A stretch of DNA of 64,000 nucleotides from Flaccisagitta enflata (taxonomy: Eukaryota > Chaetognatha > Sagittoidea > Aphragmophora), in the NCBI GenBank assembly GCA_965153355.1, contig OZ231127.1:29636001-29700000 (forward strand), given 5' to 3'. Below, piece by piece: positions 44,217 through 57,648 of this stretch. How positions within the stretch are numbered: the first letter of the stretch is position 1; every line of letters starts with the position of its first letter. The translations under genes and the position numbers were made by a program. The notes beneath the pieces were generated by a model. The model worked only from the letters and a program-made list of their open reading frames with translations, did no database searches and was not told where the DNA came from.

Positions 44217-47200
44217 CCAACAGACAGACAGACAGACAGACAGATGCAAGAAAAAATCTTCTTTGTCACAAATTTTCGTCCATGGGTGTATAGTTGCACA
44301 AGTCTTGAATTCCCCCAGGGATTTTTGTTGCCACTTAAAGTATATGTTTTTTTTCATACACACCCCTTTTATAGCAAAGTTTTAGTTTAACTGTTATGAA
44401 ATGATATTGTAGTAACTAAATATTACTTCATAGTACTGCTAAAAGTGTTTATCTTTTGCAATTTCATTATCTTTGTTTTTCTACTCTTTAATTTCCTTCT
44501 CCATTTCCAAACCCCTTGATTTTTCCCTTAACTTTTGAGGCAAAGGGGAGGGGATGTGTGTGGGGAAATTTGTAACTATATTACAAGACCTGCAATTTGA
44601 TCATTCTTGAAATTGTCATGAAATGTTTATTCATCAAAAAAATTCATGAAGCAATCAAAAATTACTAAAAAATGTTTCTTCACTAAGCACTATTCATGAA
44701 GCAAGCTAAAGTACAGCAATAGTTACTGTTTTGTAAAAACCACAAGTTAGTTTCTGTTGGGACACTAAATTTGTCGGACACTAATTAAGGGGTGGCATGC
44801 CCTAAAAATCTAACCCTCCTACGTCCCTGGACAGATTTCACCGTTTCTGCCCAAATGCCCTAAAGACCTGAAATCTCTGCCCCTGCCCATGCCCACTCAC
44901 ATGCATCTGAGGTAGCCATGAATCATCAATATAGTACTGGTCTTTTCTTTTAGTTGGGGACACACAATTATAGAACTTGCTGTGTCGGTTGGGTGGTCGG
45001 TTGGTCGTTTGGCCAGTCACATTTTTGGATTTCAAGTTGTTTCTGCATTGCTTCCCCTACCCAACAAAATATGAGTTTTTTTTGCTATTCCCGTCCTGCC
45101 CCTACTGGAGGGGAGTGTATACGGCCTTGTTTTAAAAGATACAACCGCTTTGTTTTCATAGTAACCTTTTTTTTCAGTTTTATACTTTTTACTGATTTAT
45201 TAACATAATCACATTCTTTCAAGCGCGATGACAGAAAATGGTTCTTACTTGGAAAATATTGTGCTCCTTTTCTGGAATATAGTAAACATTCATATCATAT
45301 CCATAAAAGGGAGTTGGAAAGTCAACGACATCCAATCGGTCAGGGGCCCAAGTAACACTCTGTTCAAAATGATGCAACAGAAACCTCATTTGTTGAAATA
45401 CGCTACTTGTGTGTGCGGCTGTGCAGATGCAGAAGCTATCTCAATTATAATTTGGATAAAAAAACTGAGACAACAGAGCTGGAGAAAAAAAATTTTTTAA
45501 GCCAAACCGACCACATGTTATGCCAATAAACTGAAAGTCTGATTATTGTTTGTACATTGACTAACCTGTACCCCAATGTCGGCCTCATCTCTCTGTAGAG
45601 CTCCTATCATTCCATTGTAGGTACCATTTTCTTCTCTGAAGCCAAAACTGTTTTGCAAACCACTTGTAAACTTCTCTTCAAGCTCTGTCACGAAACTAAG
45701 ATCCTTAAAAAGGGAGAGACGCAGAGACGCATCTATAATGGGTCAATGACAAATGGAAATCTGGCTACAATGCATAGTGCTCCAGATCCCAACGCCACAA
45801 AAAGAAAGTAGCTATTATCCCAAAATCACCTCCTCATCACCACCCATTCCTACATAATTACACAGTTCTTCTGATCCCCTAACACCCCTCTCAAAATCAA
45901 ACAAACTGGGAAAGTGATCAAAATTGAGAGTAAAAATGCATTGAGAGGGCTTAAATTGTACTCGGAGAAAGAAGAGATTAGGAGCCATTGGTTGACATTC
46001 TTTGGACTTTTTTCGCAAAACCCTGCTGGAAATAACATATTTTTAAGTTACCTTTAAACTCAGACTCTTTATAAGTAACTTATAAAGTATCTGCAGACTT
46101 GCTCTGAACCCAGGTCGCCTAATTTTGAGAGGGGTGTTACAAGATTTCATTACCTGGGCACTAGCCCACTAACCTCCCACCCAAAACTTAATTTTTTTGA
46201 TTTTTTCGTCGCCATGAACAGATTTGGTTGTAGCAATTTCAAGTCTTTTTGACACCTTTAACCCCAAGAGTTGATAAATGTTCTTTTTGGATCCTTCACT
46301 GTGATCATGGTGGTACATTGTCCTTTCCCCCCTTCAAATCAATGAATGCAAAGGTATAGAACAAATTTTGAGGTGATGTTATCAAATCTTAGTTCAATGC
46401 TCAAATTTGGCGGAATAATTACAAATACAGCTAAATTTATCCAGATACAGATTGGGTAACATGAACTTTAAAACTTGTGTTAACGGGCCGGTATCTAAAC
46501 CTTGTTGCTAAGAACATAAAAGACTGCAAATCTCAGTGGTGCATGGTCTTCAGCGCACATCGATGCCATAGCAGTCTCTATCATGTCATATTTTATCTAT
46601 TGTCTTTCATCATGATTTGATTGAAGAGACATGAGCATCATTAGTGGTGGACACGCGACTCTACACTTTGCCGTGTCGGTCGGTACGGTCGGTACGGTCG
46701 GTACGTCGTTAACAAGCATTTCTGAATTTTGAGCGGTTTTTACATACGGCCCACCTAAATGGTGGAGTGACCTCAAACATAGCCCCTGCCCAGCCGCATG
46801 CGACTGGGGTAGCCGTGTATCCGGCCTTGTTTTTCATATTTCTCATCTAGAAACCCGGGGGTGTCATTATGTAATAACATATATGCTTACCATGTAAAAG
46901 AAACAATGAGAAAGTCTAGCCTTTTTATGGATAATCATGGTCATGAAATTCAAAATAACTGATCAAAATCTATGACCAGTGCATTAGAATGCTCTTGGAA
47001 GTTGTTCACTAATATTATTTGTAACTTTTATACTTTGAGATGCAAACTTGAGAATAGTGAAAATTAAAGGGAATTTCATACACTTTTGTTTGATTATCTT
47101 TTCGAGACAAGTCTGCCTAAACAGCGAGTGTTACTGCATGCAGTGCAATTATCATATATCCATGGAAGATTCAAGTCACGAAGTTGCTTACCTTTTCAAG

Positions 47201-47307
47201 ATGTTTTAGAATATCGATAGCAATTCCTTTCCATTGTCCTTTTTCTTTAAAACATCCTGGTCTGGTGTCTATTGTGACGCCTTTTAATTTCAGAATGTTT
47301 GACATCG
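37027..47307 (-). CDS. Ionotropic receptor (iGluR-like) gene 1
   Basis: Minus-strand exons: 47,192–47,307 (S1 start, GVTIDTRPGCF..GIAIDILKHL), 45,566–45,703 (NGTYNGMIGALQRDEADIG), 45,249–45,359 (S1 end, TWAPDRLDVVDFPTPFYG, keeping the Arg that binds the ligand carboxylate in iGluRs), 42,391–42,623 (TM1, pore, TM2 start), 38,935–39,096 (YTANLVVHLT, S2 start), 37,279–about 37,613 (S2) and 37,027–37,190 (TM3 and tail). AG/GT borders and phases agree from the first exon to 38,935. IRs are ligand-gated cation channels of sensory neurons in protostomes. No amino-terminal domain exon is seen, as usual for many IRs. The S2 exon at 37,613 has no AG upstream before an in-frame stop and lacks about 12 residues its paralogue has, next to a hairpin element, so the gene may be broken there. 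Confidence 0.8.
37632..37818 (+). mobile_element. Terminal-hairpin element (stem AGTCGC)
   Basis: TTTTT then AGTCGC-GGACTA-GCGACT, CTATAAGAGG, GTCC and GGTC tracts, a GTGATCGAGTCGGAAAGTG motif shared with the 38.7-kb copy, then CCGCGACT and a GTGTATCCGGCCTTGTT end. It lies directly upstream of an IR exon that has lost its acceptor. Confidence 0.85.
37950..38155 (-). mobile_element. Terminal-hairpin element (stem AGATGCG)
   Basis: On the minus strand: TTTTT then AGATGCG-TCCA-CGCATCT, CTATAAGAGG, a GTCC-like core, the GTGATCGAGTTG motif, and near the far end GGACGCATCG. The outer boundary is uncertain. Confidence 0.7.
38158..38570 (+). repeat. Dispersed repeat GGATGAGAG family, copy 3
   Basis: Core AAAGGATGAGAGTCTTGAGA to CTTAATCCGGACCCCTCAC, with the distal GAATCGAGTGTCAACC end. 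Confidence 0.65.
38570..38645. mobile_element. Fragment of family 2 element
   Basis: GGGGTAGCGGCTCCAAAGGG then ACCGATGACCCATGCCTGGG resembles the palindromic end of the 32.4-kb element; the minisatellite is missing. Confidence 0.5.
38704..38934 (+). mobile_element. Terminal-hairpin element (stem AGTTGCG)
   Basis: TTTTT then AGTTGCG-GGCA-CGCAGTT (wobbles), CTATAAGAG, a GTCC-like core, GTGATCGAGTCGAAAAGTG, CCCCTGCCCACCCATC, CGCAAC, and an end reading into GTCAC. That end supplies the GT donor of the IR S2a exon on the opposite strand. Confidence 0.75.
39916..40349 (+). repeat. 217-bp tandem duplication
   Basis: Two adjacent copies from CCATTAGAGCGGGGTTCAAC to GTAAAGACAATC. I see one base difference (TTTGCAG against TTTTCAG). 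It lies in an IR1 intron. Confidence 0.95.
42391..42623 (-). CDS. IR1 exon: TM1, pore loop, TM2
   Basis: FLSPFGYRMWLVIMALMLLY (TM1), FIQLGSTE (pore) and IFTIVTIST (TM2). The donor gtatgc joins in phase to YTANL of the next exon, rebuilding the SYTANL-type motif at the channel gate. The acceptor tract contains the CCTTGTTTT terminus of a small element. Confidence 0.85.
42632..42898. mobile_element. Hairpin-element relative with ATGACTTA-type tandem core, split by the hAT element
   Basis: Starts AAAACAAGGCC and TAAGTCGCGTGCG, then a degenerate AATGACTTAGAATGACT array. A sister copy starts near 6,705 (CAGGGCCTACACCTACAAGT). It is interrupted at 42,899 and resumes at 44,830. Confidence 0.6.
43428..44020. 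mobile_element. Palindrome-ended small element inside the hAT element
   Basis: Left side: TCCACTGAAGCACGA-CA-TCGTGCTTCAGTGGA, an almost perfect hairpin, then a further TTCGTGCTTCAGTGGAATTGG at 43,490. The right side has the inverse (CCAATTCCACTGAAGCACGA, then CTTGCTTCAGTGGAA) at 43,978–44,018. The ~480 bp between are AT-rich and non-coding. Confidence 0.65.
44126..44213. repeat. (GA)n microsatellite
   Basis: About 88 bp inside the hAT-like element, followed by (CAGA)n. Confidence 1.
44948..45134 (+). mobile_element. Terminal-hairpin element, degraded
   Basis: TTTTAGTTGGGGACACACAA, a GGTTGGTCG core, CCCGTCCTGCCCCTAC, and a GTATACGGCCTTGTTTTA end. Confidence 0.6.
46641..46834 (+). mobile_element. 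Terminal-hairpin element, degraded 5' arm
   Basis: GGACACGCGACTCTACAC, a (GGTCGGTAC)n core, CCCCTGCCCAGCCGCAT, GCGACT, and a GTGTATCCGGCCTTGTTTTT end. Confidence 0.75.
47192..47307 (-). CDS. IR1 exon: S1 start
   Basis: Acceptor aaaattag and donor gtaagc. It encodes the first strand and helix of the ligand-binding domain, ending AIDILKHLEK, in phase 0 at the 3' end. The first ATG lies two bases into the exon, so it may be either an internal exon or the start. Confidence 0.75.
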
Positions 47308-47490
47308 CTAATTTTAAGCAAGCTTGGAGAAATGATGAAAGCTATTGCCAGTTGTGTCAAAAAAATTGCCAGAAAAGCTATACAGATTTGAGTGGCGTTT
47401 CCACGACCATACTTGATGGAGAGTTAGTGAGATAGTCAATCACTTGATGCCAAAGTCTGTGCCTCTACAGTTATGGCAAACTCTGAATTA

Positions 47491-47608
47491 ACAAGGCCAA
47501 GTAGGCCAATAAGGTGCGACGTGTGGATCGTCGAACGAATGCGTTACCGACCAACAGACAGACAGACGGACACAGCCAGTTATAGAGGTGCTTTGTCGCA
47601 CCTAAAAA
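47491..47608 (-). mobile_element. Terminal-hairpin element (stem AGGTGC)
   Basis: On the minus strand: TTTTT then AGGTGCG-ACAA-AGCACCT, CTATAAC, a GTCTGTCTG core, then GTCGCACCTTATTGGCC and TTGGCCTTGTT. Both stem arms and the third copy share the GGTGC/GCACC change. Confidence 0.8.
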
Positions 47609-47956
47609 CAGAGGTTGGGATTTGGGTTGAGGACTAAAGAGCAGAACAAACCAAAAAATAATGCAAGAAATCATCAAAGGCACACAACAAAACAAGAAGA
47701 AACAACTCAAAACAAATTGGAACAAAAAAGAAGCTAGGCCGCTGCCCAAAAGTTGGTACAATACATGTATGTCCCTTATTTCAGGGGAGGGTCGAGGGGC
47801 ACAGGTATCATGACAGAGAAGGGAAGTAGCGGAAATTGTTATAAATTCCATGAGAATTTCATGAAAAGTACAAAAAAATCTTGATTCTTTTGACCAATTT
47901 CCAGACTGTTAAAAAAAATTTACGAGAGAAAAACAATTTCATTAGGTAAGAAAACA

Positions 47957-48174
47957 AGTGACGCAGGGTCACAATATCGTTGCGGACGGGTGGGCAGGGG
48001 CGTCCAACCCCCATCCAAACCCCCAACTCACCCTCAAACATACCCAAAAAGTATCAAAAGCGCTCATTTTCCACTTTTTGACTCAATCACTATGGACCGA
48101 TGGACTTATAGACCAATGGACAAACGGACAGGCGGACAAAGACTCTTTTAGAGTTGTGTGTCCGCAACTAAAAA
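47957..48174 (-). mobile_element. Terminal-hairpin element (stem AGTTGCG)
   Basis: On the minus strand: TTTTT then AGTTGCG-GACA-CACAACT (one mismatch), CTAAAAGAG, a core, CCCCTGCCCACCCGTC, CGCAAC, and an end reading GTGACCCTGCGTCAC. Sister of the 38.7-kb copy. Confidence 0.75.
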
Positions 48175-48550
48175 TCATACAATGAAAAAAAAACTTTGAA
48201 GAGATTAATGACGGCCCCTAAATGATTTATCGTCACAATTAAACGCTGCCCCTGCCCCTCCCCCGCCTACCCACATGCGACTGTACATGTAAAAGCGGCA
48301 TTGTTTTTACTAAATACACAGACAACGCGATATTAAGAAAGAATAACTGAAATGAGAAAAATGGTGAATATAAATGGAATCTTGGGATGGAATCTTGGTT
48401 AATGCAACGGTCCTACAGACCAACAGAGAAAAATATTTCCACAATCGCCATCAATCATGACATTTTTACGAGAACGTGCCTGCTGGTTGTTTGGTAACGC
48501 ATTTGTTCTACACGGCGCACGTGTTGGCCTTGTTTGTCCTTTTGTCACAC

Positions 48551-53059
<4,509 letters not shown>

Positions 53060-53470
53060 CTGTGAGAAAAAGCTAGTCATTAAGAAGTAGGCATAAAAGC
53101 TTCGTATAGGGTGATCGATCTCAACTGGCAAAAAATATTAAGCTCTTACTCATATCTCAATAATATCAATGATTTCAAATCAGTGTGTCTAAATCTCAGG
53201 AGTATGAGATGAATGGTTCGCTTACAGCATCAATTTGAAGTAAAATAAGTGTTACATCTGTAGCTTAATAAATCTTGCTACTTTAACCAATGCTTCTTTA
53301 ACTGATGCAAAATTGGTTTAAAGAATGAGAAATATTCATATCTTGCTCCATTTGAGACTAATCTGACAATAATTACTGAAATTATTTGAAATTCAGAGCA
53401 ATTTGATAAAAATTGTGTTGATGTCAAGGGAATCAACATGATTCTTTTAGCTGAGAGGTAAATTACTTGT

Positions 53471-53480
53471 NNNNNNNNNN
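53471..53480. other. Assembly gap (10 N)
   Basis: Ten N, probably a scaffold join of unknown true size. The sequence right of it starts inside an LTR. Confidence 1.
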
Positions 53481-53623
53481 GAATAACATTACAACTGATA
53501 ACTAAGGAAAGAAAATCAGCAATAATATAAATTCACAAAATGGGCAACAAACAGGGCGAATCCAAAAGAGAATATGCAATTACAAATAATCACAAAATGG
53601 TAAAAATCTAGCGATGTTCCACA
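53481..53623 (-). repeat. 3' LTR, truncated by the gap
   Basis: On the minus strand it starts TGTGGAACATCGC just after GGGCTCTCAAACGGCGGAC. It ends at the N run. Confidence 0.75.
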
Positions 53624-53753
53624 GTCCGCCGTTTGAGAGCCCACTTCAAACCAATCAACCTCAGTCACATTGTCCCACCTCCAAAAAAAAACGATACCCC
53701 CACCTGAAAGTGACGGACGAAGTACGGACGGACGGACAGCGGGAACAGCCCGC

Positions 53754-55868
53754 TTAACGCCGGAAGCTCGGCGGCGGGCCCCCGCGCCGCCCGTCACCAC
53801 CACGATCAGATGAACGTGAGGGTCTCCACGCAGCGGGGGACGAAGTCGCCAATGGTTCCTCCGCCCGCTCACCGCTACGTGACCGATCCCCCGCATGCCG
53901 CATTCCAGAGGCAAAAGCCAGCGCGATTTCCATCTCGCGCTCAGAAAAAGTGGAGGAAGAAGACGCGAAGGATGAATCCAGCGTCGGGGAAGCAGGTGGC
54001 CGCGTCGAAGAGGAGGACGACGACGGCCGGTCAGGCACGCGAAAACCGCAATGCCCCCTCTCCACCCAAGGCCGACCACCGCCACCACCACCTCCACCAC
54101 CACCCCGCGGAAGACCACCGCCCCGCGGAAAACCACCGCCCCCACCACCACGATGGAAGCTACCACCACCCCCACGGGAAAAACTGCCACCACTACGATG
54201 ACCACCACCGCCCCCACCATGATGACCACCACCGCCTCCACCACGATGACCACCACCGCCTCCACCATGATGACCACCACCAGCCCGACCATCAACCCGG
54301 CCAGACCCCTGCGAAGAGGACCGAGTATGGCCACCCCGCCGGATCTGCGCCTGCTGATTCCGGGCATCCCTGAGCGACTTCTCCAACCGCTCCACCTCCC
54401 TTGCAGCCTCCTCCTCCCGGCGACGATGCTCATCCTCCAAGCGCCGCTGCTCCACAAGACGCTGCTGCTCCTGCTCCCGCTGCCTCTGCTCCTCCGCCAG
54501 ACGCCGCTGCTCCTTCTCCTGCTTCAGCCGCTCACTCTCCACGCGCTGAAACTCCTCCAACTTCGCCTTGGCTGCCATCTTCGACCGCTTACGCCGCTCC
54601 GTCCGCCTCACTGACTTCTTCCTCTTCTTCTCTTCCTCCAGCAACCGCGCCGCTGCCTGCTCCTCATCCTCCACCTCCTCCTCCACCGCGCCCCCACCAT
54701 CCGCCACCGGCACCACCGGCACCACCGGCTCCAACGGAGGCATCGCCGGATCCACCTCCGGCACCACCACCTCCCCTTCCACCACTTCCGCGTCAGCCGC
54801 CGGCTGCTCCCCAACATCCCCCAAGTCTTTCTCCTCGAAATAGAGTCCATCCATCGCGTCACAAACCAACTGATTCGAGGCCGCGACGCCCTCCTTTAAA
54901 CCGGGCCGCTTCGCCATCGACCCAAACAAAACCTCCGGCACATAAACCGGCCTCCTATTCCTATGTCCACGATAAAGGTCTCTCCAGTTTTTGGCCCCAT
55001 CCAACAGCTCCCGAATGATCCATTGGATCGCCGGGCCACTGCCAGGTGGGCACGCCTTCACCGCCTTATCCACTTCCCTCAAAAAAATAGTCACTGGGGG
55101 CAGTTCCATAAACACTGACACCCTCTTCACAGGGCAACGGCTTGGCCAAACAGACCAGCGGGGAGCCCTATGAGTCTCTTCGTCGTGCCACGACCAAAAT
55201 TCACACTCACCAGGATCACTCATAAAAGTTTGCACCGCGTACCTTACACCGTCGGCGTTCTTCGGTGCCCACCAGATCACCGACTCTCCACGGAAGGCCC
55301 CCGCTGCCACTTTCCTCAAGTCATCCGGCCTCTCCGCATCAACCACCAAGAAAAAATCCGGCATACACCCATGCCTCACCACCTGCATCACACACATGTT
55401 TTTATACTCAGGGTGCACCACCCTATGCAGTGCCACCGCCACCTGACGCAACCCACACAAATCCCTTATTTCCATTGGCATGTCCGTCCAAATGTTCATC
55501 CAGGGGGGAACCACCGGACCTCCCGTCGAAGGTAAATTCTTCGGGTCAACCCGGCGCCCACCCAACAACACACCATCCTCCCTAATCACCGCAAGAGTTT
55601 CCGCCGCCATCCCCTCCGGCACCACCTGGCGAAACTCCTTCACGTACTTCCGCGCATCCAAGACCAGCTCCTCATCACTGTCACTATCACCACTATCATC
55701 ACCACTGCTGACGTCACTCGCCCCCTCCTCCTCCTCCTCTTCTTCCCCATCAGCCACCTCACCACCATCCACCTTCCGGCCGCAAGCACAGGCCCCTTCA
55801 CAATTACATTCTTCACCATCACCAAGTGCCCCAGCACCATCATCCACCTCCATCTCCAGCCCCGACAT
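53754..55868 (-). CDS. Third ORF of the BEL/Pao element, RGG/coiled-coil protein of unknown function
   Basis: About 704 residues filling the space between pol and the 3' LTR on the same strand. N-terminus: short Cys cluster (CNCEGACACGRK) and a long acidic run. Residues ~80–340: a Trp-containing, apparently folded region (WMNIWTDMPMEIRDLCGL, WWAPKNADGVRYAV). Then an acidic/Pro linker, a highly charged helix of about 110 residues (EEKKRKK to REVERLEKSL), a Gly/His/Arg-rich RGG-like stretch, and a Ser/Arg tail. It has no signal peptide or membrane segment, so it is not an envelope. A TATATATCTCAG lies just upstream of the ATG and could be a splice acceptor. I do not recognise the family; RNA binding is only suggested by the RGG-like stretch. 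Confidence 0.8.
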   Translation of the reverse strand: MSGLEMEVDDGAGALGDGEECNCEGACACGRKVDGGEVADGEEEEEEEGASDVSSGDDSGDSDSDEELVLDARKYVKEFRQVVPEGMAAETLAVIREDGVLLGGRRVDPKNLPSTGGPVVPPWMNIWTDMPMEIRDLCGLRQVAVALHRVVHPEYKNMCVMQVVRHGCMPDFFLVVDAERPDDLRKVAAGAFRGESVIWWAPKNADGVRYAVQTFMSDPGECEFWSWHDEETHRAPRWSVWPSRCPVKRVSVFMELPPVTIFLREVDKAVKACPPGSGPAIQWIIRELLDGAKNWRDLYRGHRNRRPVYVPEVLFGSMAKRPGLKEGVAASNQLVCDAMDGLYFEEKDLGDVGEQPAADAEVVEGEVVVPEVDPAMPPLEPVVPVVPVADGGGAVEEEVEDEEQAAARLLEEEKKRKKSVRRTERRKRSKMAAKAKLEEFQRVESERLKQEKEQRRLAEEQRQREQEQQRLVEQRRLEDEHRRREEEAAREVERLEKSLRDARNQQAQIRRGGHTRSSSQGSGRVDGRAGGGHHGGGGGGHRGGGGGGHHGGGGGGHRSGGSFSRGGGGSFHRGGGGGGFPRGGGLPRGGGGGGGGGGRPWVERGHCGFRVPDRPSSSSSSTRPPASPTLDSSFASSSSTFSEREMEIALAFASGMRHAGDRSRSGERAEEPLATSSPAAWRPSRSSDRGGDGRRGGPPPSFRR

Positions 55869-56278
55869 CACCGCACTGAGATATATACACTTGCACTAAG
55901 GCACACTTGAGAAGCACAATTCACTGAAACTATCTAACTATGGGAAGGGGAAAGAGCGAGAAAATAATATACAACAGAAAACAGAAAAATCATCAAAGCG
56001 CAGTTAGCAATACAACATCCACAAAATATGAAAATAGAAAATAGTCGGAAATAGTTGACAGGTAAATTCAATCAAAACCCCCCGAAAAAGCAACATCACG
56101 CCCAAGCCCATCGCCCAACGATCATCCGAGAAGAAAATAATGAGACGAGAATCACATCGTAACGAATTGAACCCAGATATAATGCGCAATCAACGAAGTA
56201 GAATATAAAAGAAAAACAAGTCACCACAGCCAACAGAAATGCGCCTAATATCAAAAAAATACCAGTCCAAATATACAA

Positions 56279-56740
56279 TTATAATACATCCGCTCTAAGC
56301 GGGTCCAACTCCAGGCGGACAACCTTCGTTCTGTTGCGGGAGAAAATTTTTCCATTTGACGTCCGCACAGAAACTGTCCTCACTAGATCCTGGCCATCCG
56401 TCTCGACGACCATCCCCGTCCGCCAATCGCCCCGTCGACATTGTTCGTCAACCATTAACACCACTTCCCCCACTTCCAAGTTTGGCTCCGTCGAACGCCA
56501 TTTCGGCCGCGCTTGTAACGCCGAGACATAATCCCGCGACCACCGGTTCCAAAACTCGTCGACTAACGCCCTCGATTGACGCCAGCTGTAGCGAAGACAC
56601 ACCGCGTCCGGAGGCGATGGAGGGAGAATGTCACAGTCCGATGCCGCGAATACGCCAGGGCACAAAAAGTCAATCGGACGCAGCGCTTGAATACCAGGCT
56701 CATCAGGAACGTGGGTAATCGGCCTCGAGTTCATCGCCAA
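56279..56740 (-). CDS. BEL/Pao integrase C-terminal (DUF5641-like) part
   Basis: RPITHVPDEPGIQALRPIDF, LVDEFWNRWSRDYVSAL, PNLEVGEVVLMVDE and WRTGMVVE follow the DUF5641 pattern (Trp-rich helix, then an SH3-like barrel) that ends Pol in BEL/Pao. It lies in a different frame from the RNase H part. Confidence 0.85.
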   Translation of the reverse strand: MAMNSRPITHVPDEPGIQALRPIDFLCPGVFAASDCDILPPSPPDAVCLRYSWRQSRALVDEFWNRWSRDYVSALQARPKWRSTEPNLEVGEVVLMVDEQCRRGDWRTGMVVETDGQDLVRTVSVRTSNGKIFSRNRTKVVRLELDPLRADVL

Positions 56741-56779
56741 TTCTTGCTTGCGCTAATACTCAAATCAGCGTTTCAATAC

Positions 56780-57260
56780 TCAAATTGCCAGACCAACAAA
56801 GGTCAGATGTTTTTTAGCTGCTTTGACCAATCGCTCCCACACCCCACCCCTGTGAGGGGATGTCGGTGGGTTGAATTTCCACTCAATTCCAAGCAGCCGC
56901 AGATCCTCAGTGACAACGCATTCCATGCGGCCACCTCCGCCTGCTCCTTTTGGCAGAAAAAAAGTTTCCCCCGTTTTAAACGCCTCACCCCCTCCTTCTT
57001 GCGCGAAATCGCTCCCCTCGATGAAAATGACGTTTCCATGCTCACGCATCCTCGAAGTGCCCGCCGTTGTTGTCCATGTGGCGGGCCACATTCAATTGTG
57101 AATGCTCTTCCAACAATTTTGCATTCACCGGCCCAAAGAGACAACCCTGTATTCTTAAGGGCCGACAAGCCTGCGTCCTTTCCACGGGGAAGTGTCGCTG
57201 ACGCGATCCTACACCTTGCCGTGTCTCTGACCTCCACATGCCTTCACCACGAGACACTAC
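56780..57260 (-). pseudogene. BEL/Pao integrase remnant
   Basis: The piece EWKFNPPTSPHRGGVWERLV is the end of the integrase core, preceded by FIEGSDF where family members usually have SDNGSNF. Three different frames each cover part of it, and the zinc-binding and first catalytic parts are not recognisable. Between it and RNase H lies a 300-bp CA/GT-rich stretch (57,361–57,690). Probably inactive. Confidence 0.65.
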
Positions 57261-57648
57261 CGGCGTTTTTGTTTATGCTCCAGCCGAATCCGCGACGATT
57301 GCCGTGCATACATGTCTCTCCCCTCCAGTGGAGGTGACAAACATGATACAGTCTTATCATCTAATTGAAGAGCATAAAGTGAGTGGTGAGAGTGGTGTGT
57401 GGCATAATTTGTGCATATACCACAGTTTGTGTGTGTTGTGTGAGCGCCCATGTGTGTTGGTGTTGCGTGTGCAACGGTTTTAGTCGTGATTGTCGCGTGT
57501 GCCTTTGTCTTTTGTGTGGACCCTTAGGTCCCGCTGTCACGACTTGTTGTCTGAGTGTCTGCGTGTCTCGTATAGCAGTGTGTTTGTGCATTTCGGTGTA
57601 CGTTGTAGTTGTGTGTGTTGCGTGTGCTGCAGCTGCAGTGGCGTCGCT

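Larger units (their letters stand above)
42899..44829. mobile_element. Non-autonomous hAT-like DNA transposon
   Basis: Ends CAGGGACGTAGGA and its inverse TCCTACGTCCCTG, followed inside by GGGCATGCC inverted. Flanks GACAGATG and GACAGATT form an 8-bp target duplication with one change. CAGGG ends and 8-bp duplications are typical of hAT. Inside are purine-rich sequence, (GACA)n, (GA)n and no transposase frame. It is inserted in an older hairpin-family element. Confidence 0.8.

Noticed and set aside
53516-54457. 313-residue minus frame and several plus frames over 53.8–55.9 kb
   Set aside because: Shadows of the GC-rich third ORF of the BEL/Pao element; Val/Gly or Pro/His composition only.
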